The notes: generated from the sequence alone by a model not told the origin. Counted from the stretch's first letter, positions 1 to 8,903 are shown. The stretch is DNA of 64,000 nucleotides from Chthonomonadaceae bacterium (GCA_015709495.1 CP054189.1:1054001-1118000); one strand, 5' to 3'. Translations and numbers: made by a program.

Positions 1-88
1 GAGCTACTCCCGCCGAGGGAGGTCCGAATTGTTCCAGAAGTCGGAAGATTCTGTCAACGGACAAGGTCCAACGGGGTAAACCCGCCAC
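1..88. other. window edge upstream of folK
   Basis: No complete gene fits here. One forward frame stays open from base 2 to a TAA at 77-79 and could be the last 25 codons of a preceding gene, nine bases before the folK start. The fragment is too short to identify. Confidence 0.25.
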
Positions 89-601
89 GTGGTCCAAGTG
101 TTCCTGGCCCTGGGATCCAACGTCGATGACCGTTTGCGAAACTTGCGCGAGGCGACGGCGGCGATCGGGCGCGCCTTTGATTGCCTGAGGAGTTCGAGGA
201 TCTACGAGACGGACGCAATGTACAAAGAGGACCAACCCGCTTTCCTCAACGCGGTGGTCGAGATCACGACGTCCGAGGGACCGCTCGAACTGCTTCGGAC
301 GGCCAAGAGGATCGAGGCCGCGATCGGGCCGCGGTCCGGTGAGCGCTACGGCCCGAGGCGAATCGACATCGACATCGTCGCTTATGGATCGCTTCGGCTG
401 CGATCGAGGGTTCGCGGCGAGACGACCCTCGAAATCCCTCATTCGCGGCTCTCAGAGCGCAGGTTCGTGCTCGAACCGCTTGCCGATTTGGCCCCTGAGT
501 TCGTACTGCCGGGGCATGGACGGGTTCGAGACCTATTGGAAGCGACGAAAGACTCCCGTTTTCGCGTCCAGCCATTGAGCGATGCCTTACTTCCGTTATG
601 A
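89..601 (+). CDS. folK: 2-amino-4-hydroxy-6-hydroxymethyldihydropteridine diphosphokinase (HPPK)
   Basis: HPPK transfers pyrophosphate from ATP to 6-hydroxymethyl-dihydropterin in the cytoplasmic folate pathway. The 170-residue length is typical. The N-terminus carries the family signature LALGSN (residues 6-11). The RRIDIDI block near residue 90 holds the Asp pair that binds magnesium, and LEIPHSRLSERRFVLEPL near residue 115 is the C-terminal family motif. The start is GTG; no ATG precedes it in frame. The stop overlaps the next gene by 20 bases, so translation is probably coupled to the pilC-like gene. That link between folate synthesis and secretion genes looks organisational rather than functional. 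Confidence 0.93.
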   Translation: MVQVFLALGSNVDDRLRNLREATAAIGRAFDCLRSSRIYETDAMYKEDQPAFLNAVVEITTSEGPLELLRTAKRIEAAIGPRSGERYGPRRIDIDIVAYGSLRLRSRVRGETTLEIPHSRLSERRFVLEPLADLAPEFVLPGHGRVRDLLEATKDSRFRVQPLSDALLPL

Positions 602-1838
602 GGCTACAGATTCAACGGGTCGCCGCGTAGACGGGACGATTCAAGCTGCCTCGGCGCAGTCGGCCCGAGACACCTTGTCGCAACGCGGTTTTCAATCGGT
701 TCTGTTTCAAGACCCGGCTTCCCGCGCGGCCCCACCCGCCCACCGGCCCGCGCCCACCCCGGCGCAAGTCGCTCCGAGCGCTCCCGGCGAGCGCACCGAT
801 TGGGGCACGGAGGACGACCTGATGTTCCTCTTCAGCCAACTTGGGGCGCACATCCGCTCAGGCATCAACCCCGCGGAAGCGTGCCACAACCTGTCGCTTC
901 GCGCCCCGCGGAAGGACTACGCTCGCGCCTTGGAGGAGATGTCCCGCTTTGCTGCCGAAGGCCGAGGGCTTTCGACCGCGATGGCTCGCTGGCCCTACCT
1001 CTTCCCGCCTCATGTCATCGGCACGGTACGGGTCGGTGAGCTTGCGGGCGTTCTGCCGGAGGCATGCGACCGGATCGCCGAACAGTCCCAAAAGGCCTCT
1101 GGGCTACGTCGGATGTTCTGGTGGATTTCGCTCTTGGCTTGGGGCACGGTGGTGGCTTCGCCGATCGGTTACGTGATCGTCGTCGCGCTCGCGAGGTCGG
1201 TCGAGATTCAAGGAACCCAAGGAAGCTCTCCGCGCCCGGCCGACGCCATCGCAGACGCGCTCCGTGAGACGATCTTCGGGGTTCCGGGTCTCGCGGTCGC
1301 GCTGGCTCTCTTCGGGATATTGGGGCTCAGGCAGTATTGGCGTTCGATGCGGTTTCGGGCGAACCGGCACCGCGCGGTGACGTGGGCGCCCCTCGTCGGC
1401 GCCCGGACTCGAAGCGAGGCGATCGAGTCGTTTTCTTGGGCTCTCGCGCATGTGTCACGGGCCGCCCTCGCCCCTCGAACCGCCTTCGTCGAGGCGATGA
1501 ACGCAATTCCGAACCTATGGCTGCTCAAGGACTTCGAGGCGGTCGCGAGTCGCATGACCGATAAGTCGCCCATCTCCGAGAATCTGAAGGAGATCAGGTG
1601 GCTGCCCCCAGAGCTTGTCCCCCTCATCGCGACGGGCGAAATGACCGGCGACATAGGCTCGCAAATGCGCTTCGCCGTCGAGTCGGCGCGGTCGGAGTCC
1701 GAGTTCCACACGACCGCGCTCAAGAGCCGAATCGGATGCTGGGTTCTCTTGATCTACTTGATGGGAACGCTCATCGCGTCGTATTTCCTATATGGGGTCT
1801 TCTATCCCGTATTAATGCGGACGCTCTTGGGAGAGTGA
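582..1838 (+). CDS. type II secretion/type IV pilus inner-membrane protein, GspF/PilC family
   Basis: This 418-residue protein belongs to the GspF/PilC family, the polytopic platform protein that links the pilus or pseudopilus assembly ATPase to the inner membrane. It opens with the usual small beta domain (MPYFRYEA, then DGTIQAAS). A Pro/Ala-rich linker at about residues 45-70 follows, then two T2SSF helical domains and membrane spans near 175-200, 235-255 and 385-410. A near-equal-sized paralog follows 38 bases downstream. No PilB/GspE ATPase or PilM/N/O genes are nearby. Two PilC-like genes in tandem may form a heteromeric platform; this is inference. Confidence 0.85.
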   Translation: MPYFRYEATDSTGRRVDGTIQAASAQSARDTLSQRGFQSVLFQDPASRAAPPAHRPAPTPAQVAPSAPGERTDWGTEDDLMFLFSQLGAHIRSGINPAEACHNLSLRAPRKDYARALEEMSRFAAEGRGLSTAMARWPYLFPPHVIGTVRVGELAGVLPEACDRIAEQSQKASGLRRMFWWISLLAWGTVVASPIGYVIVVALARSVEIQGTQGSSPRPADAIADALRETIFGVPGLAVALALFGILGLRQYWRSMRFRANRHRAVTWAPLVGARTRSEAIESFSWALAHVSRAALAPRTAFVEAMNAIPNLWLLKDFEAVASRMTDKSPISENLKEIRWLPPELVPLIATGEMTGDIGSQMRFAVESARSESEFHTTALKSRIGCWVLLIYLMGTLIASYFLYGVFYPVLMRTLLGE

Positions 1839-1876
1839 CCGATTCCGACGACAATGAGGAGAAGTAGGGCCGTTCG

Positions 1877-3139
1877 ATGGCGATTTTCGAATACAAAGGG
1901 CACGACTCGGAAGGCAAACCCGTCACCGGTACGGTGATCGGCCCCTCGATGGCGTCGGTGGCCGACGACCTCTCCAAGCGGGGAGTGCGCGTGGCGCATT
2001 TGGGCGAAGCTTCGATGCCGAACGATCCTCTCGCTGAGCCCGTTCGGCGCGTGGAGAGCCCCCGAACTCCCGAAGCGCCGCCTCGCGACCCCACGCTCGA
2101 AGCTCGCTCGCGGTGGATGTCCGAAGTCGTCGCACCGCTGGTCTCGCCGGTCCCGCTTTCGGCCCTGCTTTTCTTTTTCCGACAACTAGGGTCGATGGTC
2201 TCTGCAGGCGTTGGCGTCGTGCAATCGCTCCACACGCTTTCCACCCAGACCCCGAACGCCACACTCAGGCCCATCGTGGCGGAACTCAAGGTTCACGCCG
2301 AGCAGGGAAGGCCGATCTCGGTGGGGCTCGAGCGGTATCCCGAAGTCTTCCCTCCTGTCATGCTCAACCTCGTTCGTGTAGGGGAAGAGACGGGCACGCT
2401 CGACAAGGCCCTGGGGCTCGTTGCCCACTACATCGAGCAGGAAATCGAGCTGCGAAACCTCTATCGGAGGGTCACGCTGTACCCCAAGCTCGTCGTCGGT
2501 TCCTCGATCGTGATCATCCTCGCCACGAACTGGATCATCGGCTACTTCGGAAAGACCGGAGGCATCGCTTCTCCGCTCACGAACCCGGTGACTTGGTTGT
2601 TCCTCGGTCCGCTTCTCGTTCTCATGTTCTTGTTCTTTCGTGTGGGGACTAAGAACCGGGAGGTTCGAAGGACGTACGACCTGCTCACGAGCACGATGCC
2701 CTATCTCGGCACGACCCTTCGCCAACTCTCGATGGCGAAGTTCGGGCGGGCGTTCGGGGCGCTTTATGGTGCCGGAGTTGCGTTGCCTCGGGCGTTTCAA
2801 CTCGCCGCCGACGCATGCGGCAACGAATACCTGAGAGAGCGGATGTACCCGGCGGTGAAGCAACTCGAAAACGGCGAGTCGATCACGGAGGTCTTCGCGG
2901 GAACCGGGGCGTTTTCGCCGATCGTGCTCGACATGACGCGCACGGGCGAGACGACCGGCAACCTCGACCAGATGCTGCTCAAGCTTGCGGACTATTACGA
3001 GGATGACTCCAAGACGCGCGCGATTCAGATGGGCTATGTGTTGGGCGTGGTCGCCCTGCTCATCGTCGCGGTCTACGTCGCGTACGTGGTGATCACGTTT
3101 TGGGTCGGCTATGCCACCGGCGCGGTGAGCGGAGCGTAG
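1877..3139 (+). CDS. type II secretion/type IV pilus inner-membrane protein, GspF/PilC family (second copy)
   Basis: This 420-residue GspF/PilC protein is more canonical than its upstream paralog. It has the N-terminal EYKGHDSEGKPVTGTV segment, a charged linker near residues 55-80, and two T2SSF repeats with conserved F-RQLGSMVSAGVGVV (near 98) and FGRAFGALYGAGVALPRAF (near 290). Both repeats contain the family's RVGEETGTLD / TRTGETTGNLD motif. Membrane spans lie near 205-225, 240-260 and 385-410. It probably sits in the inner membrane and recruits an assembly ATPase encoded elsewhere. The gene lies in a forward run of genes that starts with folK, and the next start is four bases beyond its stop. 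Confidence 0.9.
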   Translation: MAIFEYKGHDSEGKPVTGTVIGPSMASVADDLSKRGVRVAHLGEASMPNDPLAEPVRRVESPRTPEAPPRDPTLEARSRWMSEVVAPLVSPVPLSALLFFFRQLGSMVSAGVGVVQSLHTLSTQTPNATLRPIVAELKVHAEQGRPISVGLERYPEVFPPVMLNLVRVGEETGTLDKALGLVAHYIEQEIELRNLYRRVTLYPKLVVGSSIVIILATNWIIGYFGKTGGIASPLTNPVTWLFLGPLLVLMFLFFRVGTKNREVRRTYDLLTSTMPYLGTTLRQLSMAKFGRAFGALYGAGVALPRAFQLAADACGNEYLRERMYPAVKQLENGESITEVFAGTGAFSPIVLDMTRTGETTGNLDQMLLKLADYYEDDSKTRAIQMGYVLGVVALLIVAVYVAYVVITFWVGYATGAVSGA

Positions 3140-3143
3140 GATC

Positions 3144-4238
3144 GTGCCGACGCCTCAACCCGATCATTACAGGGCGCTCGGGATCGCTCGCGACAGCACC
3201 CCCGAGCAGATTCGATCGGCGTTTCGCAAGCTGGTGTTGAAGTACCACCCGGATCGGTCGAAGGACCCCAAGACCGTCGATACGTTCATGCGCATCACAG
3301 CGGCTTACGAAGTCCTTTCCGACCCTGAGCGGAAGGCGAACTACGACCGGCTGCTTCAGCTCTCGACGCAACCCAGCCGGCCGACGGCGCGCCCTTCCGC
3401 CCCAAGGAGTTCCGCAGCTTCGTCGTCGTCGCGGGCGCGGCAAGCTCCGGCGTCGGACGCGGTCGAAAGGCTGCGAGAGCAACTCCGGCGAGGGAAGCTG
3501 TTCGAGGCTGAAATCACGGCGAACGAGGTCTTGCGCGAGAACCCGAAGAGCGGCTTTGCGTACGGGGTTTTGGGCGACATCGCCCGCACCCGCGGCGACT
3601 ATCCCCGCGCTTCGAAGATGTACGCTTTCGCCCTCCAGATGGAGCCGGGCAGCGCCCATTACCTCACCCGGCATTTGGAGACGCTGGGCATCCTCAACCA
3701 ACGGACGCGATCGGCTTCGGGATCGGGCTCGTCCGGTTCAAAAGCAGCGGCCTTTCTCATCGGTGTCGTCTCGGTGTTGCTCGCTGGGATGTTCGTTGCG
3801 ACGAGCCCAGAGAAGTCCGCGCTGGCAGGGGTGACGCCGGTCGATACCTGGACCGTGGGTCTGCTGGCCGTCCTCGCGCTTTGCGGGGTCGCGGTGGGCG
3901 CGGCGCTCAGTATCGCCCGACTTGTGGACCGGTTCGACGCTACGGGCTCGACGACGATGGGTCGGATCACCCCTTGGGTCGCGCTGATGTTCGTCGCAGT
4001 CATCAATTTCTGGGCCTCGTGCTTCCTGTTTCTGGTGGTGAGTTCGGTCCAGAGGGTCTTCGATAACTCCACGTCTCGCCTTCTGGCTGCCGTCGGAGGC
4101 GTGATCGCCTTTCTCACCCTGTCCGCGCTGGTATCAAGGCAACTCGACCCCTTGCAGGTCTTCCTATGGGGCGGCAACGTCAGCTATGTGGGTGCGGTAT
4201 GCGGATGGATGGTCGCCGACGCGCTGGGCGCCCGCTGA
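3144..4238 (+). CDS. membrane-anchored J-domain protein
   Basis: An N-terminal J domain (residues 6-72) contains the HPD tripeptide in KYHPDRSKD, so it should stimulate the ATPase of an Hsp70 (DnaK). A Ser/Ala/Pro-rich linker (75-105) and a short TPR-like helical segment (about 110-175) follow. The C-terminal half has four or five hydrophobic segments between 200 and 364, which places the J domain at the inner membrane. The start is GTG, four bases after the pilC-like gene, so the two are surely co-transcribed. A role in folding or assembling the pilus machinery is plausible but inferred only from position. Confidence 0.8.
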   Translation: MPTPQPDHYRALGIARDSTPEQIRSAFRKLVLKYHPDRSKDPKTVDTFMRITAAYEVLSDPERKANYDRLLQLSTQPSRPTARPSAPRSSAASSSSRARQAPASDAVERLREQLRRGKLFEAEITANEVLRENPKSGFAYGVLGDIARTRGDYPRASKMYAFALQMEPGSAHYLTRHLETLGILNQRTRSASGSGSSGSKAAAFLIGVVSVLLAGMFVATSPEKSALAGVTPVDTWTVGLLAVLALCGVAVGAALSIARLVDRFDATGSTTMGRITPWVALMFVAVINFWASCFLFLVVSSVQRVFDNSTSRLLAAVGGVIAFLTLSALVSRQLDPLQVFLWGGNVSYVGAVCGWMVADALGAR

Positions 4239-4319
4239 CCGGGGAATCCTCGACCGGCTCGGCATCCGGAGGGGAGTCTTGCGGTACGATTGGCCTCAAC
4301 GGTCAAGGAGAATCAGGGT

Positions 4320-4889
4320 TTGTCTGTCGATACGAGCGACTTCAAGAACGGAATGCACATCTACCTCGATGGTGAGGTGTTTACGATCGTCGAGTTTCAG
4401 CACGTGAAGCCGGGTAAGGGCGGAGCGTTCGTCCGCACGAAGCTGCGCAAGCTAAAGTCTGGCGCTACGCTGGAAAAGACTTTCCGAGCGGGGGAGCGGT
4501 TCGACCCGGCGTATCTCGAACGAAAGGCGCTGCAGTTCCTCTATCGGCAGGGAGACGACCTCGTCTTGATGGACCTCGATTCGTTCGAACAGGTACCGGT
4601 TTCGGCGCAGGCGTTCGGTGAGGCCCTGAAGTACCTGATCGAAGAAATGGAGGTCACGTGCCTCGAAGTCGACGGACAAGTGATGGGGTACGAGATCCCG
4701 ACCTTCGTCGAATTGGAGGTCGTTGAAACGGACCCTGGGTATAAGGGCGACACCGTGAGCGGGAGCAGTAGCAAGCCGGCCAAACTGGCGTCCGGCGCGA
4801 TGATCCAGGTTCCCTATCATATCAGCGAAGGCGATGTGGTCAAAGTCGATACTCGAACGGACACCTATTTGGAGCGCGTCAAAAAGTAA
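4320..4889 (+). CDS. efp: elongation factor P
   Basis: EF-P binds between the ribosomal P and E sites and relieves stalling at polyproline. The 189-residue protein has the three expected beta-barrel domains: a KOW-like N-domain, an OB domain with YLIEEMEVTCLEVDGQVMGY, and a C-terminal OB domain with VPYHISEGDVVKVDTRT. The loop PGKGGAF keeps the lysine (Lys33) that is modified in many bacteria. I chose the TTG start at 4320 because AAGGAG lies nine bases upstream and it gives the normal family length; a TTG at 4290 would add a non-conserved leader. No epmA/epmB or other modification genes are visible nearby. Confidence 0.95.
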   Translation: MSVDTSDFKNGMHIYLDGEVFTIVEFQHVKPGKGGAFVRTKLRKLKSGATLEKTFRAGERFDPAYLERKALQFLYRQGDDLVLMDLDSFEQVPVSAQAFGEALKYLIEEMEVTCLEVDGQVMGYEIPTFVELEVVETDPGYKGDTVSGSSSKPAKLASGAMIQVPYHISEGDVVKVDTRTDTYLERVKK

Positions 4890-4954
4890 GTTCGCGACGC
4901 AGCCATCAATGGGGGCGCAACGAACGTCTTTGAAAGCAGCAACGAGACGAGTCG

Positions 4955-6055
4955 ATGAGTAAGCCGACGCCTCAACCGTCCCCCGCCCCAATCATTGACC
5001 CCAAGGACGCCTTTGTACAGTTCTTGGATTCCGTTGCGCGATTCCTGTTCTGGGCGGGAACGGTCGCCACGCTCATTTCTCTGGGCTTTCTGATCTACAC
5101 GTTCCAGACGTTCATGAGCGGGGGAGCGGGACTGAACCAGGACCTGGCGCTCAGCAACATCGGGCTTTTCAAGAACATCCTGCTCGCGGGCGTGTTGGCG
5201 CTTTCCGTGGGAGCGACCTTCACGTTTTGGGGCGAGGAGGTGCTGGGCTTTCTCCAATTGCTCGGCGCAGGCGCTCTGTTCTTCGCCCCGATCTACCTCC
5301 CGATGGTTCTCGCCGGGGGCCAAACGCCGACGCCTGTTTCCGCAGAGGCCCTGGCGGCGATGCAGTTCGCCGGAGGGATCTTCGGGCTCGTCGCGATCGC
5401 GGTCACGATCATCGACATCATCCAGCGCATCCAACTCCGCTCGCAACAGGGGGCGCGCGCGGACCAGCTCAAATACGGCAAGGGCATCAAAGAAGAGAAG
5501 GACATCCAAGACGTCTTCATGGGGAAGTGTTGGCAGCTTCCGTTTTGCAGGAAGTTCGTCCGGGAGCGATGCCCGATTTACCACTCTCGGCGAACTTGTT
5601 GGCGGGAGCAGGTCGGGTGCATGTGCGAGGAGCAGGTCATCCGCGACGCGATGTCGGGAAAAGTCATCCCCAAGGACGCGGTGCAAGCCGCCAAGTTTAT
5701 CCCGATCAACAACAAACTGACCCCTTCGCAAAAGCAAGAGCGCTGCCGGCAATGCGTGATCTATAACGAGCATCAGAAGCACAAGTACAAGCTCATTCTG
5801 CCCGTGGCTACGGCTGTGTTCGTCGGACTGTATCTTCTGTTCCGGGGGCCGCTGCTGGAGATGACGAGCCAATTGCTGGTCACGATCGACAGGATGATCG
5901 GGCGCGCTACCTTCCGCAGCGATGCGAACGTGGCGCAGCAGATCACGGATTCCGGAATGCACTTCCAAGAGGTCCTCCTGATCTGTCTCAGCTTGATCGT
6001 ATTCACTTACGTGCTCAAGCTCGTCGAATTTCTGATCTTCAAGCTGAAGGTGTGA
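4955..6055 (+). CDS. Cys-rich polytopic membrane protein of unknown function
   Basis: I do not recognise this 366-residue protein. It has about six hydrophobic spans, near 28-50, 70-90, 98-121, 137-157, 279-297 and 338-360. Between spans four and five is a soluble domain with eight cysteines at 192, 198, 206, 215, 222, 224, 264 and 267. They are arranged as three spaced cysteines, a CWREQVGCMC cluster and a final CRQC pair. This suggests a bound metal (zinc or iron-sulfur) or a disulfide-rich domain, depending on topology. The gene sits between efp and the RtcA-like gene and shares a start/stop overlap with the latter. Confidence 0.75.
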   Translation: MSKPTPQPSPAPIIDPKDAFVQFLDSVARFLFWAGTVATLISLGFLIYTFQTFMSGGAGLNQDLALSNIGLFKNILLAGVLALSVGATFTFWGEEVLGFLQLLGAGALFFAPIYLPMVLAGGQTPTPVSAEALAAMQFAGGIFGLVAIAVTIIDIIQRIQLRSQQGARADQLKYGKGIKEEKDIQDVFMGKCWQLPFCRKFVRERCPIYHSRRTCWREQVGCMCEEQVIRDAMSGKVIPKDAVQAAKFIPINNKLTPSQKQERCRQCVIYNEHQKHKYKLILPVATAVFVGLYLLFRGPLLEMTSQLLVTIDRMIGRATFRSDANVAQQITDSGMHFQEVLLICLSLIVFTYVLKLVEFLIFKLKV

Positions 6056-7116
6056 TGCCCCTTACGACTCGGCCGCTCACCTTAGATGGAGCTTACGGCG
6101 AAGGGGGAGCCTCTCTCGTTCGGACCGCCCTCGTGATGTCGGCGCTCACCCAAACTCCGGTGACCGTCCAGAACGTGCGTGGGGCGATGCGGCAAGGGGG
6201 GCTCGCCGCCGAAGACCTCACGCTCCTTTCTGCCCTCGGCTCTTGTTGCGACGCGGAAGTGTCGGGCGCTGAGTTCCGTTCGAGGGAGTTCTCGTTCGTT
6301 CCTCAGGGACGGCCCCATGCCCTAAAGGAGCCAATCTCGCACTCGAACGTCCCCGAGTCAGACCCCTCGGTCGCTGCGATGGTGGTTCTCAACGCCCTGT
6401 TGCCCGTGCTTTGTCAGACCAAGGCGTATTCGACCGTGGTCGCCGAGGGCGAGACGTACGGCCACCGGATCCTGACCTATGACTACTACGAGCAGGTGGC
6501 GTTATCGGCGTATCGGGCGATGGGCGTTCATGCGTATCCTCACCTGATCGTGGCGGGGTATGGGAAGGGGGCCCGCGGCACGGTCGAACTCGACGTCGAG
6601 CCGAGCGTTCCTCACGGCATCGATTGGGCGGAACGTGGCCCCTTCGAAGGCGCGTTTGCGCGGATCGCCCTCTCCGAGGTGTCGGAGGGGATCGGAGAGC
6701 GCGGCGTGGCTCACTTTGAGAGGCTCGCTCGGGGCGCGGGAATCGAACTCCATGTGGAGTACGAGGTCGTGCCTTCGGTCAATCCGGGCGTGTTCGTAAC
6801 GGTTTGGGGCCAGTTTGCGACGGCGAGGGGCGGCGCTACGGCAAAGGGCGAAAGGGGGATTCGCGTCGAGTCGGTCGTGCAAAGCGCGTTTGGCGCGTTC
6901 TTGGAGTGGTACTCTTCGGGTTCGACGGTTGACGAGTTCTTGGCGGACCAAGTGCTCGTCGCTTTGGCGTTCGCCGAAGGGGATTCGGCGTTGCGGCTCC
7001 ACCGCGTGACGCAAAGGCTCCAAACTATGGTTTGGGTCATCAAGCAGTTTCTCCCGATCCACATTACGCTTCGGGGCGGGTTGGGAGAGCCTGGCGAACT
7101 GACGGTACGTAGATGA
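6055..7116 (+). CDS. RNA 3'-terminal phosphate cyclase-like protein, probably lacking cyclase activity
   Basis: The fold is RtcA/Rcl1-like. LDGAYGEGGASLVRTAL (residues 10-26) matches the family start, and VDEFLADQVLVALAFAEGD (292-310) matches the conserved region before the active site. Bona fide cyclases form a covalent adenylate on a histidine in an HxxTN-like motif near the C-terminus. By eye that position is Arg321 here (QRLQTMVWVIKQFLP), so nucleotidyl transfer looks lost, as in eukaryotic Rcl1. The start is ATG 6055, overlapping the previous stop; a GTG one codon earlier is possible. Its role is unknown; an RNA-binding or processing function is inference. Confidence 0.75.
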   Translation: MPLTTRPLTLDGAYGEGGASLVRTALVMSALTQTPVTVQNVRGAMRQGGLAAEDLTLLSALGSCCDAEVSGAEFRSREFSFVPQGRPHALKEPISHSNVPESDPSVAAMVVLNALLPVLCQTKAYSTVVAEGETYGHRILTYDYYEQVALSAYRAMGVHAYPHLIVAGYGKGARGTVELDVEPSVPHGIDWAERGPFEGAFARIALSEVSEGIGERGVAHFERLARGAGIELHVEYEVVPSVNPGVFVTVWGQFATARGGATAKGERGIRVESVVQSAFGAFLEWYSSGSTVDEFLADQVLVALAFAEGDSALRLHRVTQRLQTMVWVIKQFLPIHITLRGGLGEPGELTVRR

Positions 7117-7442
7117 AGGTATGGCTTTTTGAAACCAACTTGCTCTGGAGCGAACGGCTCAAGAGCGGGCTCTTGGCCTTGGGGCATGAGGTCGAGCAGG
7201 TGTCCCCGGCGGCGGTCCCCGATGGCGCGGCGGACCTCGTGATCGCGAGCCTCACCGAGATCGCCAAGGCGCCCCCCGACTTCGTTCAGCTCCTCAAGAG
7301 CCGGAGCGCCAAGATCATTGGCCACGCCGGCCACGTGGAAACCGATCTCTTCCAACTGGGGAGCGACCTCGGATTCGACGCCGTTTTCCCCAACGGAAAG
7401 GTGGCGAATCGGCTCGAAGCGGTCCTCAAAGAAATCGGGTAG
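7113..7442 (+). CDS. small receiver-like (CheY-fold) protein
   Basis: This 109-residue protein has an alternating alpha/beta pattern: MKVWLFE, then ADLVIASL, then AKIIGHAGH, then GFDAVFPNG. The order resembles a shortened response-regulator receiver or a similar flavodoxin-like fold. The usual phospho-acceptor aspartate after the third strand is not obvious (ASLTE in its place), so it is probably not a phosphorylated switch. It overlaps the RtcA-like gene by four bases (ATGA), indicating coupled translation. A terminator follows at 7555. The function is unknown. Confidence 0.7.
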   Translation: MKVWLFETNLLWSERLKSGLLALGHEVEQVSPAAVPDGAADLVIASLTEIAKAPPDFVQLLKSRSAKIIGHAGHVETDLFQLGSDLGFDAVFPNGKVANRLEAVLKEIG

Positions 7443-7673
7443 CTCGTCAAACTTCGCTACCCTATTCCAGAACACTTGACGACGAGGGTCGTCAAAATCA
7501 TGAGTGGCGCACATCCGCGAATGTGTGCTGCGTATCCTGGGATTACATACTTGTGGGAGCGCCTCGCGCGCTCCCGTTTTTTTGCACTTCTTGCGGTTTC
7601 TTCGGACGGGCTGCTCGCATCGCCGCGCCGAACAGGCACGCCCAAGTAGAATGAGGCGACTGGAGTCGAAGCA
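7443..7673 (+). promoter_or_regulatory. 231-base intergenic region with a palindrome
   Basis: No protein gene is visible. A perfect inverted repeat, TTGACGA-cgaggg-TCGTCAA, spans 7476-7495, and a further half site TCGTCAA lies at 7444-7450. It could be an operator or the base of an RNA hairpin. The gap ends with the terminator described next, followed by a likely leader for the CoA-transferase gene. Confidence 0.35.
7555..7583 (+). terminator. Rho-independent terminator
   Basis: A seven-base-pair GC-rich stem (GGGAGCG at 7555-7561, CGCTCCC at 7569-7575) is followed by a G and seven T residues. It lies 113 bases beyond the stop of the small receiver-like gene and should end the folK-to-7442 transcript. 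Confidence 0.85.
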
Positions 7674-8375
7674 ATGGAAAAGGTTTTTGGCGACGCTACG
7701 AGCGCTCTTGAAGGACTGTTGTTTGACGGCATGACTCTCATGGCCGGAGGTTTCGGACTGTGCGGGATTCCTGAGAACCTCATTCTTGCGATTCGAGATT
7801 CTGGTGTGAAGGACCTCACGGTGATCAGCAACAACTGCGGCGTGGACGACTTTGGCCTCGGCATTTTGCTGGCGACCAGGCAGATCAGAAAGATGGTCAG
7901 TTCCTATGTCGGGGAGAACGCTGAATTCGAGCGGCAGTTTCTCAGCGGGGAACTGGAGGTCGAACTGACGCCCCAAGGCACTTTGGCCGAGAGAATCCGG
8001 GCCGGGGGAGCGGGAATCCCCGCGTTTTACACCCGAACGGGCTTTGGGACCGTCGTCGCCGAGGGCAAAGAGACCCGCGAGTTCGACGGACACGGGTACG
8101 TGATGGAGCGCGCCCTCACTGCGGACCTCGCCCTCGTGAAGGCTTGGAAAGCCGACTCAACGGGGAACTTGGTGTTTCGCAGAACCGCTCGCAATTTCAA
8201 TCCCATGATGGCCTCAGCGGCTAAGGTCACCGTAGCCGAAGTCGAAGAGATCGTGCCCGTGGGCGAACTCGATGCCGATTGCATCCACACTCCGAGCGTC
8301 TATGTGAGCCGACTGCTGAAGGGCGCAGCGTATGAGAAGCGCATCGAGCGCCTCACCACGCGGCCCCGATCGTAG
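7674..8375 (+). CDS. scoA: 3-oxoacid CoA-transferase, alpha subunit
   Basis: This 233-residue protein matches the A subunit of succinyl-CoA:3-ketoacid CoA-transferase, which moves CoA between succinyl-CoA and acetoacetate. The conserved [13 protein letters not shown] (residues 27-39) forms the CoA-binding part. [17 protein letters not shown] and [16 protein letters not shown] are further subunit-A signatures. The catalytic glutamate is carried by the B subunit, but no B gene follows; the next gene is a DinB-like protein. The partner must lie elsewhere or this copy is orphaned. The start ATG is supported by exact alignment with the family N-terminus (MEKVFGDAT). Confidence 0.9.
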   Translation: MEKVFGDATSALEGLLFDGMTLMAGGFGLCGIPENLILAIRDSGVKDLTVISNNCGVDDFGLGILLATRQIRKMVSSYVGENAEFERQFLSGELEVELTPQGTLAERIRAGGAGIPAFYTRTGFGTVVAEGKETREFDGHGYVMERALTADLALVKAWKADSTGNLVFRRTARNFNPMMASAAKVTVAEVEEIVPVGELDADCIHTPSVYVSRLLKGAAYEKRIERLTTRPRS

Positions 8376-8426
8376 GCGAGGCCCCGAGGGCTGACCCGCA
8401 CAAGTCAGGGAGCAGGTGATCTGGAA

Positions 8427-8903
8427 GTGAGTTCGTCGCATCTCGATCTGCTATTCCAACAAATCCTCGAAGGGTGGGACATCCCGACTCCTCAGGGGCT
8501 CCTCCGCATCAAGCAAGAGGATGCGGCGAAGCAACTCCCGGCCCACCCGTATTCGGCGCTCAAGAACCTCGCGCACGCCGTCTTTTGGCAAGACCTGTGG
8601 TTGGGACAGCTAGCCGGACAGCCTCGGCCGCCTAGCGAGTTCGTCTGGCAAAACGACTTTCGGGACCCTGACCCTTCGGAATGGCCTACCTTGCGCCGCC
8701 GGTTCGTCGAGGGACTCCAGGAGGCGAGGCGTTATTGCCAAGCCGACCCGCCCGCTCTTGGGTGCGATTCCGAAGAAAAGGCGGTGGACTTGCTCTTGCG
8801 CATCGCGATCCACGCAAGCTACCACATGGGCCAACTCAACCTCCTCAAGCGCGCACTGAGAGCGAGCAATTCGGGAACCTCGGGCGACGACGAGGCGGAG
8901 TAG
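8427..8903 (+). CDS. DinB-like four-helix-bundle protein
   Basis: This 158-residue helical protein is of the DinB/YfiT-like superfamily. Candidate metal ligands are a histidine in KNLAHAVFWQ (near 50) and the HASYHMGQ motif (near 131-138), the arrangement seen in DinB-type divalent-metal enzymes. Many family members are thiol transferases, but DNA-damage induction has been shown only for some. The start is GTG, with a purine-rich GGGAGCAGG just upstream. It is convergent with the pseudopilin-like gene, whose stop is 26 bases away. Confidence 0.75.
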   Translation: MSSSHLDLLFQQILEGWDIPTPQGLLRIKQEDAAKQLPAHPYSALKNLAHAVFWQDLWLGQLAGQPRPPSEFVWQNDFRDPDPSEWPTLRRRFVEGLQEARRYCQADPPALGCDSEEKAVDLLLRIAIHASYHMGQLNLLKRALRASNSGTSGDDEAE

